NCBI GenBank assembly: GCA_945900965.1
Contig: CAMDKM010000005.1
Location: forward strand, 55,431-119,430
Length of the DNA: 64,000 nucleotides
DNA from: Bordetella parapertussis
GTDB taxonomy: Bacteria; Pseudomonadota; Gammaproteobacteria; Burkholderiales; JACQAP01
Direction of reading: 5' to 3'
In this document: positions 37,678 to 46,906 of the stretch, piece by piece
Position numbering within the stretch: the stretch's first letter is position 1
Layout: each line of letters opens with the position of its first letter
Made by a program: the position numbers and the translations under genes
The notes under the pieces: generated by a model
Told to the model about the DNA's origin: nothing
Seen by the model: the letters and a program-made list of their open reading frames with translations, nothing else
Database searches by the model: none

Positions 37678-38562
37678 ATGTCATCAATATTTCGTCGAAT
37701 CCAGTGTGTGGCCGCGCTGGCAATGCTGGCCAGCACACCAGCACAAGCTCAGTCGCGCTTCGTCTCGCTCGGCCATGTCGATCTTTCCTTCTACGAAGTC
37801 ACGGCCAGCCTGGTGCAGCAAACGCTTGAACGCCTCGGGCACAACGTCGCCATGCACAAGGGCAATCATAGCGAGATCTACCCAATGCTGGGCAGCGGCA
37901 AAATCGATTTGTTCGTCGCAGCCTGGCTGCCGAATGCCCATGGCGAATACTGGAAGGAGTACGCGAACCAGACCGAAAAAGTGACGGTGTTATACGAAGA
38001 CGCGCGCCTGTACTGGTCGGTGCCCGATTACATCCCGGCAACGGAAGTCTCCAGCGTTGCCGATCTGCTGAAACCGCAGGTGGCGGAGCGCATGCAAAAG
38101 GCCATCCGCGGCACTCGTCCGGATTCGGGTCTGATGATCGGTTCGAAGAAAATTTTTGAAGCTTACGGGCTCGGCGACTCCGGGTACGAACTGGTGACCG
38201 GCAAGGCCGCGGATTGGATCACGAGCTTCAACGACAATATTGCGTCGCAACGTTGGTTCGTCATGCCACTCTTCCAGCCACACTTCCTGAACAAGGTGCA
38301 GAAGATGCGCATCCTGGACGAGCCGAAGAAAATCTTCGGCGGCCCGGACGAAGCCTGGATGCTTGCGCACAAGGATCTGCGCAAGAATCTCAGCAAGCAT
38401 GCCTGGGGAGCGCTCCAGCGGATGTCCTTGTCCATCAAGGCCGTAACCGAATTGGATTACCTGGTCAACGTGCGCAATGTTCCGCCACGCGACGCCGCCC
38501 GCAACTGGATGGCTTCACACGCCGACACCGTGGGTTATTGGCTGCAGGGCGAATCAGAGTAG
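37678..38562 (+). CDS. Glycine betaine/choline-type ABC transporter substrate-binding protein (orphan)
   Basis: A 294-residue exported protein from ATG 37678 (signal peptide with AALAMLASTPAQAQ). The mature part has the OpuAC/ProX-type fold: FVSLGHVDLSFYEVTASLVQ, MHKGNHSEIYPMLGSGKIDL, FVAAWLPNAHGEYW and VTVLYEDARLYWSVPDYIPA. No ABC permease or ATPase gene is near, so it would have to serve a transporter encoded elsewhere. The ligand is predicted from fold only. Confidence 0.85.
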   Translation: MSSIFRRIQCVAALAMLASTPAQAQSRFVSLGHVDLSFYEVTASLVQQTLERLGHNVAMHKGNHSEIYPMLGSGKIDLFVAAWLPNAHGEYWKEYANQTEKVTVLYEDARLYWSVPDYIPATEVSSVADLLKPQVAERMQKAIRGTRPDSGLMIGSKKIFEAYGLGDSGYELVTGKAADWITSFNDNIASQRWFVMPLFQPHFLNKVQKMRILDEPKKIFGGPDEAWMLAHKDLRKNLSKHAWGALQRMSLSIKAVTELDYLVNVRNVPPRDAARNWMASHADTVGYWLQGESE

Positions 38563-38667
38563 CTGATCCGGCGCTTTGGCAGCGCTTCCCACCCCTCGTT
38601 TCGTATCGGATTTGGTGTGTGCGCCGCAACAAGGAAAAATTCCCACAGGCGAATTTGTGGAGTCTAT

Positions 38668-38696
38668 TTGACACGGTCTATTTGGCGGAGTACCTT
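38668..38696 (+). promoter_or_regulatory. Possible sigma-70 promoter for the amidohydrolase gene
   Basis: A perfect TTGACA, 17-bp spacer and TACCTT lie about 125 bp upstream of the amidohydrolase start. The -10 is weak (TATAAT would be ideal). The 260-bp gap 38563-38821 otherwise holds nothing recognisable, apart from GGGGGAAG before the ATG. Confidence 0.35.
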
Positions 38697-38821
38697 TTTT
38701 ACATCAGGAGTCGCGGTCGCCCCCGGCATAGGAATCGGGTCTCTCCTGACAGTCGCGGCGAACGCAAATGTTGCGGCAGATTCGAACGCTTTAATAACTT
38801 AAACAAGAGGGGGAAGCGCTT

Positions 38822-40153
38822 ATGGAATTTGACATCCTGCGAAATTTTAAAGGCCTTAAGGATTACCTCACGGACCCGTTCAACGGAGATGAAGTGGGCA
38901 CGTCCTTGTTCATGACGGGCGGAATGGGGCCCAAAATCACCGCCAAGATGGACGGCTACGCCAAAAAGGCCGGCATGTCCCGTCGCAACTTTATTCGTTC
39001 GTCGGTCGGCTTTTCCGCCGCGATGATGGCTGCGAATGAAGTCACCGGCATGAAATTCTTCGAAGTCGGCTCTGCGGAAGCTGCGGACCTCGACGCGAAG
39101 AAGGAAGCCGTACAGATCGCCCGCGCCAGCAGCGATTTCATTGTGGACGTTCACACCCACGTGTGTACGCGCCCTGGCCATTATCAACTCGGCGTGAATA
39201 CCACCGAGCGCGGCATGTGGTTCGTGCAGTTGCTGGACGACTTGGGCAAGGCCTTCGGCATGGTCAACGGCACGCGCGACATGAATGTCGAGAACTACGG
39301 CAAGCTGATCCTGCAGGAAAGCGACACCACGGTCGGCGTGTTCAACCCATTCGGTTTCCGCGAGGATTATGGTGGTCAGGACATGATCCCGATGGAGTAT
39401 CAGGTTGGAGTTCGCGACAAATGGCCCAAATCGACCATCATGCTGGCTGGCGGCCTGACGCCGAACCAAGGCCTAAGCGTCACGCTGGATCGTCTGACGA
39501 TGTACGCGGAGAAATACAAGGTCTCCGGCCTGAAGCTCTACACCTTCGATTCCACCAAGAAAAAAGGCTGGTGGTTCGACGACGAAAAGCTTGCCTACCC
39601 GATGTGGGAAAAGTGCCGCAAACTGGGCATCAAGAACATCGGCTGCCACAAGGGCATCCCGTTCGGCCAGTTCTACGCTCGTTATGCCCACGCGGAGGAT
39701 TTCGATGCCGCGGCGGACGATTTCCTCGATTTGAATTTCATTGCCTATCACTCCGCATGGCCGTATCACGCCGAACTGGGCGCGATGAAGGGCTTCAAAC
39801 CGCAGCGCAAGAACCTCTATTGCGAAGTCGGCTCTACTTTCGCCGCCACCGTCACCAGCCGTCCGCTGGAGTGCGCGCATGTGATCGGCTCCTTATTGCG
39901 CGATCTGGGTCCAGACTATGTGTTGTGGGGCACGGATTCGTTGCTGTGGGGCAATCCGCAGTGGCAGATCGAGGCCTTCCGCAACTTCCAGATTCCCGAT
40001 CAGTTGGTCGAAGGCCACGGCTATCCAAAGATCACCCCGGAAATTCGCCGCAAAGTCTTCGGCGAAAACGCGGCCCGGATCTGGAATATCGACAAGCAGG
40101 CTGCCATGTCTGCAAAGGCGGATATTCTCGTCAACAAGACCGCTGTCGCCTGA
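38822..40153 (+). CDS. Amidohydrolase-family protein with an internal twin-arginine motif
   Basis: A 443-residue protein of the metal-dependent amidohydrolase (amidohydrolase-2/ACMSD) group. The His ligands are in FIVDVHTHVCT, IGCHKGIPFGQ and AYHSAWPYHAEL, and the Asp in VLWGTDSLLWG. An unusual feature is a Tat-like motif SRRNFIRSSVGFSAAMM at residues 53-69, after a 50-residue N-terminal extension. The ATG at 38822 has a strong ribosome site; an internal ATG at 38975 would place the Arg pair at the normal position. The substrate is unknown. Confidence 0.8.
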   Translation: MEFDILRNFKGLKDYLTDPFNGDEVGTSLFMTGGMGPKITAKMDGYAKKAGMSRRNFIRSSVGFSAAMMAANEVTGMKFFEVGSAEAADLDAKKEAVQIARASSDFIVDVHTHVCTRPGHYQLGVNTTERGMWFVQLLDDLGKAFGMVNGTRDMNVENYGKLILQESDTTVGVFNPFGFREDYGGQDMIPMEYQVGVRDKWPKSTIMLAGGLTPNQGLSVTLDRLTMYAEKYKVSGLKLYTFDSTKKKGWWFDDEKLAYPMWEKCRKLGIKNIGCHKGIPFGQFYARYAHAEDFDAAADDFLDLNFIAYHSAWPYHAELGAMKGFKPQRKNLYCEVGSTFAATVTSRPLECAHVIGSLLRDLGPDYVLWGTDSLLWGNPQWQIEAFRNFQIPDQLVEGHGYPKITPEIRRKVFGENAARIWNIDKQAAMSAKADILVNKTAVA

Positions 40154-40172
40154 TTAAGCACTAGACTTGACG

Positions 40173-40202
40173 GGGCCGATTCCAGCCGGAGTCGGCCCTT
40201 TT
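40173..40202 (+). terminator. Terminator after the amidohydrolase gene
   Basis: A stem GGGCCGA/TCGGCCC, extended by an inner TCC/GGA pair, followed by TTTT, starts 20 bp after the stop codon. Confidence 0.75.
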
Positions 40203-40225
40203 AGTTTCAGAAGGGAGCAATCGAA

Positions 40226-40513
40226 GTGCCTACTTATGAATATGCCTGCGACCCCTGCCGCACCATTTACCGGACACGGCATGGAATGAACGAATCCGGG
40301 CCGTCACATTGCCAGAGCTGCGAGGGCGAACTCAGAAAAGTCATTTCGGCGCCCAGCCTGAATACCAAAAACCACTCCAGTCCCACCGAGGCCAGATATT
40401 CCAAATTGTCGGAGAGCGACGAATTGGCCAGGGAAAAGGACTTGCAAAAGGTGTATCAGACGATCTGGGTTCCCCCAGAGGTTAAACATAGCCCCTGGGA
40501 TCACGATCACTGA
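40226..40513 (+). CDS. FmdB-like zinc-ribbon protein
   Basis: A 95-residue protein starting at GTG 40226, with a good AAGGGAGC site. PTYEYACDPCRTIYRTRHG and CQSCEGELRKVISAPS form the CxxC...CxxC zinc ribbon of the FmdB/CxxC_CxxC_SSSS family, whose role is often transcriptional or unknown. It is followed 15 bp later by the di-heme protein gene, so the two may be co-expressed. Confidence 0.85.
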   Translation: MPTYEYACDPCRTIYRTRHGMNESGPSHCQSCEGELRKVISAPSLNTKNHSSPTEARYSKLSESDELAREKDLQKVYQTIWVPPEVKHSPWDHDH

Positions 40514-40528
40514 GGTTTTAGTTCGGGC

Positions 40529-41971
40529 ATGATCGACGGCATGAAATTTTGGCGTGACAGGCTCCCGACACTGGCCGGATTTGCCGCAGCAGCGATGCTT
40601 GCCGCATCAGCGGGCGGCGACTCGAATCTGCTCGATCCGGCGGCATTTACGGCCGGCCCCTTCACCATTGGCGAGTCGGGCGCCAATGCGTTTGGCATCC
40701 CCTATGCAGGATTGAATAAGGATCAGGCACGCCAATTTGCCGACGGCCATGCCCAGTTCAACGAAGAGTGGGTGGTTGCTCCGGCGCGCGGCGTATGGGG
40801 ACTTGGCCCGACTTTTAACGAAGACCGTTGCGCGCATTGCCACCTGAACAATGGCCGTGCCGTGGCCCCCGAAGAAGGCTTCGAGGCCCAAAGAGGTACT
40901 CTGGTGCGCTTGAGTATTCCCGGCAAAACCAAGGAAGGCGCACCGCGGCCGCACCCGAATTACGGCGAACAACTGCAAAACCGCGGCATTGAAGGACGCG
41001 TCCCTGCGGAGGGTCGGGCGGTATTTCATTATCAGGAAAAGGAATTCCGGTTTGCCGACGGAGAAACAGTGTCACTGCGGCGCCCGGAGATCGAATTCAG
41101 GGACTTGCAATTTGGCGAGATCGGCAAAGATACCCTGCTATCCGTTCGCTTGGCGCAACAGGTCGTAGGGCTGGGCTTGCTCGAAGCAGTACCCGAAGCG
41201 GCTATCCTGGAAATTGCCAAAGCACAGGAAGCGCTTGGCTTGGCCGGACGGCCCAATTATGTTTGGGATGTGGAAGCCGACCGCAAGGTGTTTGGCCGCT
41301 TCGGCTGGAAGGCCAATCAACCCAGCCTGCGCCAGCAGACTGCTGCGGCCTTTCACGGCGACATCGGTGCGACAACCTATTTGTTTTCAGAGGAAAACTG
41401 CCCGGCGATTCAGAAACTCTGTGTGGAACTGCCCTCCGCCAGCAAATGCGGCGGACAGGGTGGCTGCACCGGCAATATGTTTCGTCCAGAAGTCGTGCCC
41501 AGCCGGTTGTCGAACATCACCTTTTATCTGCAAACACTGTCGGTTCCAGCTCGCCGCAATCCCAACGATTCAGTGGTCAAACGTGGCGAAGACCTGTTTG
41601 AAGAAGCGCAGTGTTCAGCCTGCCATGTCCCGGAGTTGCGCACTGGTGCCAGGGCATTTTTGGCAGCCGCAGCGAATCTGACTATCCGTCCTTACACCGA
41701 TCTGTTATTGCACGACATGGGGGAAGAACTGGCCGACGGCAGGCCCGATTTCGAAGCCAGCGGCCGCGAGTGGCGCACCGCGCCGCTTTGGGGAATTGGC
41801 CTTATTCAGGCCGTGAACGGCAAGGCCACGCTCCTGCATGATGGACGCGCGCGTAACACTACCGAGGCGATTCTCTGGCACGGCGGACAAGCCCAAAAAT
41901 CGCGCGAAATCTTCCGAAACCTGTCCGGGAGCGATCGCAAGGCATTGGTTCAGTTTGTGCAATCGCTTTAA
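40529..41971 (+). CDS. Di-heme cytochrome c (DUF1111 / di-heme oxidoreductase family)
   Basis: A 480-residue exported protein with a probable signal segment (LAGFAAAAMLAASAGG). Two CxxCH heme sites are present, CAHCH (residue ~96) and CSACH (residue ~367), and the DUF1111 core motif RTAPLWGIGLIQAVNGKATL lies near the C-terminus. The family is often called thiol oxidoreductase or di-heme oxidoreductase, but the reaction is not established. ATG 40541 is an alternative start. A Cys-rich central segment (CVELPSASKCGGQGGCTG) may carry disulfides. Confidence 0.87.
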   Translation: MIDGMKFWRDRLPTLAGFAAAAMLAASAGGDSNLLDPAAFTAGPFTIGESGANAFGIPYAGLNKDQARQFADGHAQFNEEWVVAPARGVWGLGPTFNEDRCAHCHLNNGRAVAPEEGFEAQRGTLVRLSIPGKTKEGAPRPHPNYGEQLQNRGIEGRVPAEGRAVFHYQEKEFRFADGETVSLRRPEIEFRDLQFGEIGKDTLLSVRLAQQVVGLGLLEAVPEAAILEIAKAQEALGLAGRPNYVWDVEADRKVFGRFGWKANQPSLRQQTAAAFHGDIGATTYLFSEENCPAIQKLCVELPSASKCGGQGGCTGNMFRPEVVPSRLSNITFYLQTLSVPARRNPNDSVVKRGEDLFEEAQCSACHVPELRTGARAFLAAAANLTIRPYTDLLLHDMGEELADGRPDFEASGREWRTAPLWGIGLIQAVNGKATLLHDGRARNTTEAILWHGGQAQKSREIFRNLSGSDRKALVQFVQSL

Positions 41972-42034
41972 CGGCGGCGACCGCTTCCGTCCAGGGACTG
42001 TTGAGCAACGCATCCCCATGAGGAGTGACAAAGT

Positions 42035-42202
42035 CTAGGAGCCTGTCGGACTTAGGTGTTCGATAGCGAAACGGTGGGAGAGCGAGGACAGATTTTGACG
42101 ATTTCGACGCGCATATCAGGAATATGTAAGGAGAAAGCGGCGAAATATGGACTGCTCTCCCACCGTTGCAGCCGAATCATCCTAAGTCCGACAGGCTCCT
42201 AG
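42035..42202. mobile_element. 168-bp MITE-like element with 22-bp perfect terminal inverted repeats
   Basis: The ends CTAGGAGCCTGTCGGACTTA and its exact inverse (22 bp at 42035-42056 and 42181-42202) bracket a second perfect 13-bp inverted repeat (42071-42083 and 42154-42166). There is no open reading frame. The terminal CTAG may include a target-site duplication. Such non-coding, nested inverted elements are likely mobilised by a transposase elsewhere, but I do not know its family. Confidence 0.75.
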
Positions 42203-42305
42203 AGAGGGAAGCGATGCAGGTTGGATGCGAGAAAATCCTGCGTACGTTGCCGGCACTCATCGTCGTATTCCTTGTTGGATGATTGAAGATAAATTATTCA
42301 AGCGC

Positions 42306-44471
42306 TCAGGCTGCTTGAACAATGATTGACGGGTCACTGGAGGCATTGGCACGACGTTTTGTGATCGTTTCGGTCTCGGCGCCAGGCAGAGGGAACAAGC
42401 GCGCCGCGGACATCCAGTGTCCCTGGGCATAATCCACCCCGATTTCTCGCAGCGCAGCAACAACTGCCTCGCTGTCCACAAATTCGCCAATGGTCTTTTT
42501 CCCCATGACGTGGCCTACATCGTTGATGGCTCGCACCATGGCGTTGTCGATCGGGTTCCTGGCGATTTCTTTCACGAAGCTGCCATCAATTTTGATGAAG
42601 TCCACTGGAAGATGTCTGAGATATCCGAAGGAAGACATTCCCGCCCCGAAATCGTCAAGAGAAAATTGGCAGCCCAGAGATTTCATTTCGCCAAAAAAAC
42701 GCGCTGCCCGGTCGAAATTGGCTATTGCGGCGGTCTCCGTAAGTTCAAAGCAGATGGTATTTGCCGGCAATTTGTGTCTCTTGAACTGGTCGCGCACGAA
42801 TTCCAGAAATCGCGCGTCGCCAATCGATGTGCCAGAGAGGTTGATCGCATACGATCCCCGGTCCGGGCCCAACATGCTGATGGCGCTTAGGGCATTTCTT
42901 ACTACCCATTGATCGATCAACGTCATCAGGTTGTAGCGCTCGGCTGCCGGGATAAATGCCATGGGCGGCACGATCGTGCCGTCTTCATCCAGCATCCGTA
43001 CCAGCAACTCGTGGTGAGAACATTCAGGAACATTCCCCTTGATCGAAAAAATTTCCTGGGTGAAAAGCACGAAACGGTCTTCATCTAGTGCAAGCTGCAG
43101 TCGGGCAAACCATTCCATTTCGCCCTTGCGAAGCGCTATTTCGCTGTAGTGCGGGCGATAGACCTGTACCCGGTTGCGGCCGCCTTCCTTGGCCGTGTAA
43201 CAGGCGGTGTCGGCGGCGCTCAAGATTTTCGCCACACTTACCATATTGTCGGTGATTTGGACAACTCCAATACTCGCGCCGATGGTGAAGGCGCGCCCTT
43301 CTCCTCCGATGAACCGAAAATCCACCACACATTGCCGCAACTTGTCGGCAATGCGAAGCACCTGGTCGATCGAGCGGTTTTCCAGCAACACGCCAAATTC
43401 GTCTCCGCCCAGGCGCGCGAGCGTGTCAGTCTCGCGCAGATTCTTCAAAAGCAATGAACTCACCTGACGCAGCAATTGATCGCCAACCGCATGCCCACAG
43501 GTATCGTTGACAATTTTGAATTGATCGAGATCCAGATACATTACCGCATGCTGGTGTTCCGATCCGGATGTACCGCCTATCGCCCGCTTGAGACGATTTT
43601 CGAATTCGAGCCGATTGACCAGTCCGGTCAGCGCATCGTGACTCGCGTGATAGGAAAGTTTTTCGGCATATTCCTGGCCCAACCGGAGTTCCTTGAGCTC
43701 CTCTTCCGCCCGTCCAACGTGGCGGACAATACGCAAGGTGAGAAAAATGCCAGTCGGAACGAGTGTTCCGGCGGTAGCGACTACCACCAGAAAAAGAACG
43801 GATTGAATCCAGCGTGTCGCTTCGCCAAGCGCATGAGAAAAGCGGTTTTGCAGTGGATGAAGCTCGTCGTTGATCTTGAAAATGCGGTCAATGATATTGG
43901 CGACTTCAGGGGAAGCGGCGTCACGGGAGGCGCGTATCAGGTAGAGTTGTCGACCGACCGAGTCGAGATCGACAATGTATTCGTCTCCCGCCTCCCAGAT
44001 TTCGAGCACACGGGCCAGGTAGCTGATGCGATGAAATCGATCGTAAAGTCGAAGCACGCTCGGCAAGTCATCCGGGTGAGCGCCTCCGTTCAGGAATCCG
44101 TTCCGTATTGTCGTTTCGTCCGGATTGGGTTTCGCCAATTCCAATCGGGCACTGCGATACCCCAAGGGTACTTTGATTGCATTTTGATAGCGCTGAAAAT
44201 CATCGGGATTGCCGCTGTTGGCGTACAAAAGCAGGGAGAAGATCGCTTCTTTTTGATGCTTCGACCAAAGGCTTTCGCCTTCCATATAGGCACGGCCGGT
44301 CGCCAGGATGTTGATGCTTTCGACAGCCAGCGTCACGAGAACGGCAACGATTGCCAGGAAAGGTGAAACGATAAACAGCTTACGTCGGCTCGCTTCCCAC
44401 CAGGGAAGTGACTTTTCCCCGCCAACTTTTGGCATTGCAGACAGTGGAATTGTTGTTACGTCATTTTCCAT
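42306..44471 (-). CDS. Membrane GGDEF-EAL protein (c-di-GMP turnover)
   Basis: A 721-residue protein. One membrane helix at about residues 32-55 (KLFIVSPFLAIVAVLVTLAV), a long periplasmic sensor region (about 56-220, helical), and a second helix at about 222-245 precede the cytoplasmic domains. GGDEF is intact in RLGGDEFGVLL. In the EAL domain most catalytic residues are present: the Glu in HHELLVRML (ELL instead of EAL), INLSG, FELTET, DDFGAG, IKIDG and YAQGHW. It may therefore both make and break c-di-GMP. It follows the CaiB gene after a 447-bp gap and has no obvious partner. Confidence 0.92.
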   Translation of the reverse strand: MENDVTTIPLSAMPKVGGEKSLPWWEASRRKLFIVSPFLAIVAVLVTLAVESINILATGRAYMEGESLWSKHQKEAIFSLLLYANSGNPDDFQRYQNAIKVPLGYRSARLELAKPNPDETTIRNGFLNGGAHPDDLPSVLRLYDRFHRISYLARVLEIWEAGDEYIVDLDSVGRQLYLIRASRDAASPEVANIIDRIFKINDELHPLQNRFSHALGEATRWIQSVLFLVVVATAGTLVPTGIFLTLRIVRHVGRAEEELKELRLGQEYAEKLSYHASHDALTGLVNRLEFENRLKRAIGGTSGSEHQHAVMYLDLDQFKIVNDTCGHAVGDQLLRQVSSLLLKNLRETDTLARLGGDEFGVLLENRSIDQVLRIADKLRQCVVDFRFIGGEGRAFTIGASIGVVQITDNMVSVAKILSAADTACYTAKEGGRNRVQVYRPHYSEIALRKGEMEWFARLQLALDEDRFVLFTQEIFSIKGNVPECSHHELLVRMLDEDGTIVPPMAFIPAAERYNLMTLIDQWVVRNALSAISMLGPDRGSYAINLSGTSIGDARFLEFVRDQFKRHKLPANTICFELTETAAIANFDRAARFFGEMKSLGCQFSLDDFGAGMSSFGYLRHLPVDFIKIDGSFVKEIARNPIDNAMVRAINDVGHVMGKKTIGEFVDSEAVVAALREIGVDYAQGHWMSAARLFPLPGAETETITKRRANASSDPSIIVQAA

Positions 44472-44918
44472 TCTTGGAATGCTTCCAGTTTCTCACGCGT
44501 CGAAAGATTCGATGGCTGCCGTGAACGCCCGCTCCCCTTAAAACTAAATGCACGACGCATGCCCGAAATTCCAGGTAGGAAAAGTATTTTCAGAGGCCCC
44601 AAATATCCCGACATTCAAGGCTGCGTAGACGCCTTCGGTCGCTGATATTTCGGCACTCAGTCGCCGGTCTTCGCTGAAACTGTCGGATCGCGCCACTTAT
44701 TGCCTGTAAAGGCAATGGGGCGCTCTGGGTAATTGGCTTGGGGGCGCCAATCGGCTTACGCTTGGTATTGGCAGTGGCACGATTCGAGCCTTGAGAAAAC
44801 CCTCGAATATCCGGAAGCCACGACCGGGGAACAGGGACTGCAGGGAAAATACCTGCTTCCGGCCACTACATTTCCATGGTTCAAATGACCTGTTGCCGAC
44901 GATACCGGGCAACGTCAA
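44472..44918. other. Gene-free 447-bp gap upstream of the GGDEF-EAL gene
   Basis: No coding frame with family similarity and no RNA structure I could recognise. I looked for a GEMM (c-di-GMP) aptamer and found none. It presumably carries the promoter and 5' region of the GGDEF-EAL gene. Confidence 0.5.
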
Positions 44919-46097
44919 TTAAATAACCTTCGATGTACGAAGGGATTCGATTTCGACGGGATCAAACCCTATCTGACTCAGAATTTCGGCGGTGTGTTCG
45001 CCCGCTTCCGGTGCACCGCGATCAATCGCGAAAATGAACTGGCTCATCTTGAACGGCGGGGAAAATTGCGGCGCGCCTGCGTGTTTGACCACCATCTGGC
45101 GATTCGCAATCTGCGGATTCTTGACACTTTCATGCAGCGGCAGAACGGGCGTTACGCAGCAATCTTGCATAGCGAATTTCGCAACCCAGAATGATTGCGG
45201 ATACGCGGCAAAGATTTTTTCCATCTCCTTTTTTGCCCAGTGGGAGTCTTTTTCGCGCCTATCCCAGTGACTGCCTTTGAGGTCGGGGCGTTCGAGCACC
45301 TCGCAAACCTGGTCCCAAAATTTTTTCTCAAGGGCGCCTACAGCCATGTGGCGTCCGTCCGCGGTGCGATATACGGCATAACAGGGTTCCCCTCCTGAGA
45401 GAAAGTCCTCTCCGCGTGGCTTGACAGTGCCCTTGGCCGCCATGGCAGCCAGAGCCTGGTAGTTGTGCGCGAGTACACCATCGGTCATTGCCACATCCAC
45501 GTAACGACCTTCTCCGCTGCGCTTTGCGTCCAGCAACGCGGCGAGTATGCTCATTGCCGGCACCACCGCTCCGCCAAGAATGTCGGCGACTTGGATGTTG
45601 GGGATTACCGGGTCGCCCCCTTCGGGACCGACCTGATCAATGAATCCAGCGTAGCCGCAATAATTCACGTCGTGCCCGGCAAGGTTGCGATAGGGCCCGG
45701 TCTGGCCATAGCCGGAAATTGCGCAAAAGACGATACGGGGATTGACCAATCTGCATTGCTCATAACCGACACCCAGGCGATCCATCACGCCGGGGCGAAA
45801 GCTTTCCACGACCACGTCGGCAGTACCTACCAGCCGCAAGAAGATTTCGACGCCCGCGGTTTGTTTGAGGTCCAATCGCAGGCCTCGCTTATTGCGATTG
45901 ATCGCCGCGAACACCGGCGCCATCTCGCCCGGCGGGACACCCAGGCCACGCGCGTAGTCGCCCGCCCCCGTGTCTTCGATCTTGATCACATCCGCTCCCA
46001 GATCGGCCAGATGCAGGGTGCATACCGGACCCGGCAGAAGGCGCGTGAGATCCAGAACACGAATGCCGGCCAGCGGTTTGGCGCGTGTCGCGATCAT
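44919..46097 (-). CDS. CaiB/BaiF-family CoA transferase (AMACR-like)
   Basis: A 392-residue class III CoA-transferase. LAGIRVLDLTRLLPGPVCTL is the N-terminus, with VVVESFRPGVMDRLGVGYEQ, CAISGYGQTGPYRNLAGHDVN (catalytic Asp in GHDVNYCGYAG) and CYAVYRTADGRHMAVGALE. It is close to alpha-methylacyl-CoA racemase, which epimerises 2-methyl-branched CoA esters. With the Liu genes this may serve branched-chain or isoprenoid-derived acyl-CoA metabolism; this is inference. It overlaps the DUF2889 gene by 4 bp. Confidence 0.9.
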   Translation of the reverse strand: MIATRAKPLAGIRVLDLTRLLPGPVCTLHLADLGADVIKIEDTGAGDYARGLGVPPGEMAPVFAAINRNKRGLRLDLKQTAGVEIFLRLVGTADVVVESFRPGVMDRLGVGYEQCRLVNPRIVFCAISGYGQTGPYRNLAGHDVNYCGYAGFIDQVGPEGGDPVIPNIQVADILGGAVVPAMSILAALLDAKRSGEGRYVDVAMTDGVLAHNYQALAAMAAKGTVKPRGEDFLSGGEPCYAVYRTADGRHMAVGALEKKFWDQVCEVLERPDLKGSHWDRREKDSHWAKKEMEKIFAAYPQSFWVAKFAMQDCCVTPVLPLHESVKNPQIANRQMVVKHAGAPQFSPPFKMSQFIFAIDRGAPEAGEHTAEILSQIGFDPVEIESLRTSKVI

Positions 46098-46663
46098 TTA
46101 TTGGCACCAGTCACTCGGTTTCCGGTGTAGTACTCCGGATAGCGTTTCTTGATCATGGCGCTGTCCGACGCCCAAGCGTGACAGCTGTCGATGAGTGCGG
46201 GGCGCTTATTTATCCCACTCTGGCGATCACGCTCCATCCGTGCGGAATGAATCGTCTGAAAGGCCGTCGTCGCAATGGGTCCGAGCAATTCCACCAGATG
46301 GGTGCAGCCGCGAGTGCCGCCGAGAAGTTCGCGTGTTCTCTGGATCCAGCCCGGCTTGATGGTCTCGCCGATCAGCACATTGAAGTTCGGGGTGATGTTG
46401 TCACACATTTCATACGGACCCCACTCGGTGCTGGCTTCGGCATTCACCACCTTCATGTCCAGTGTCAGCGTCAGGCGCAGCCACATCTCGTGGATCGGTT
46501 CCCCGGCTGGAATATTGGCGCGATCGAGATTGGAAACATCCCGGGTCTTGGTATCCACCAGATGCCCTTCGATGTCCCAGAGTCCGTCGTCGCGGTGGTA
46601 ACCGCAGCATTCGATGCGGCGGCGGTGAATCAACTGCCGTGCGGCAGAAACTGAAAGTGGCAT
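46094..46663 (-). CDS. DUF2889-family protein
   Basis: A 189-residue protein with the DUF2889 pattern: RRRIECCGYHRDDGLWDIEG, GHLVDTKTRDVSNLDR, GEPIHEMWLRLTLTLDM, and CTHLVELLGPIATTAFQTI. The function is unknown. Conserved Cys and His suggest a metal or structural role. It sits between DUF1289 and CaiB in a minus-strand run, so co-transcription with both is likely. Confidence 0.85.
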   Translation of the reverse strand: MPLSVSAARQLIHRRRIECCGYHRDDGLWDIEGHLVDTKTRDVSNLDRANIPAGEPIHEMWLRLTLTLDMKVVNAEASTEWGPYEMCDNITPNFNVLIGETIKPGWIQRTRELLGGTRGCTHLVELLGPIATTAFQTIHSARMERDRQSGINKRPALIDSCHAWASDSAMIKKRYPEYYTGNRVTGANK

Positions 46664-46702
46664 GAAATGTGAGGAATGAAATGAAGAGAGAACAACAGCG
46701 GG

Positions 46703-46906
46703 CTAACTTCTCGCCGCAATCTGCGCCAGAACTTCCCGCTTCCGGGCATCGGAAAAATCCAGCCAGCAGGCGATTTCGTCCAAGGTACGCATACACCCCA
46801 GGCAAAGCCCGGTTTCGGGATTAATCTGGCAGACATTGATACAGGGCGAAACCACTGCCTTCGACGTGACGACATCGCAGGCCTGCGCGTAGGACGGCCG
46901 TGTCAC
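46703..46906 (-). CDS. DUF1289-family Cys-rich small protein
   Basis: A 67-residue protein with four Cys in the DUF1289 spacing SPCINVCQINPETGLCLGCM, followed by RTLDEIACWLDFSDARKREV. Members are predicted metal or Fe-S binding proteins of unknown function. It shares 4 bp with the mvaB stop. Confidence 0.88.
   Translation of the reverse strand: MTRPSYAQACDVVTSKAVVSPCINVCQINPETGLCLGCMRTLDEIACWLDFSDARKREVLAQIAARS

Noticed and set aside
42214..42282. 22-codon frame after the MITE (MQVGCEKILRTLPALIVVFL)
   Set aside because: It has a fair ribosome site and looks like a signal-peptide start, but it stops at once and shows no homology; it may be a gene cut by the element but cannot be supported.
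44472..44918. Possible c-di-GMP (GEMM) riboswitch upstream of the GGDEF-EAL gene
   Set aside because: Neither strand shows the GEMM core sequence blocks; no structure could be supported by eye.
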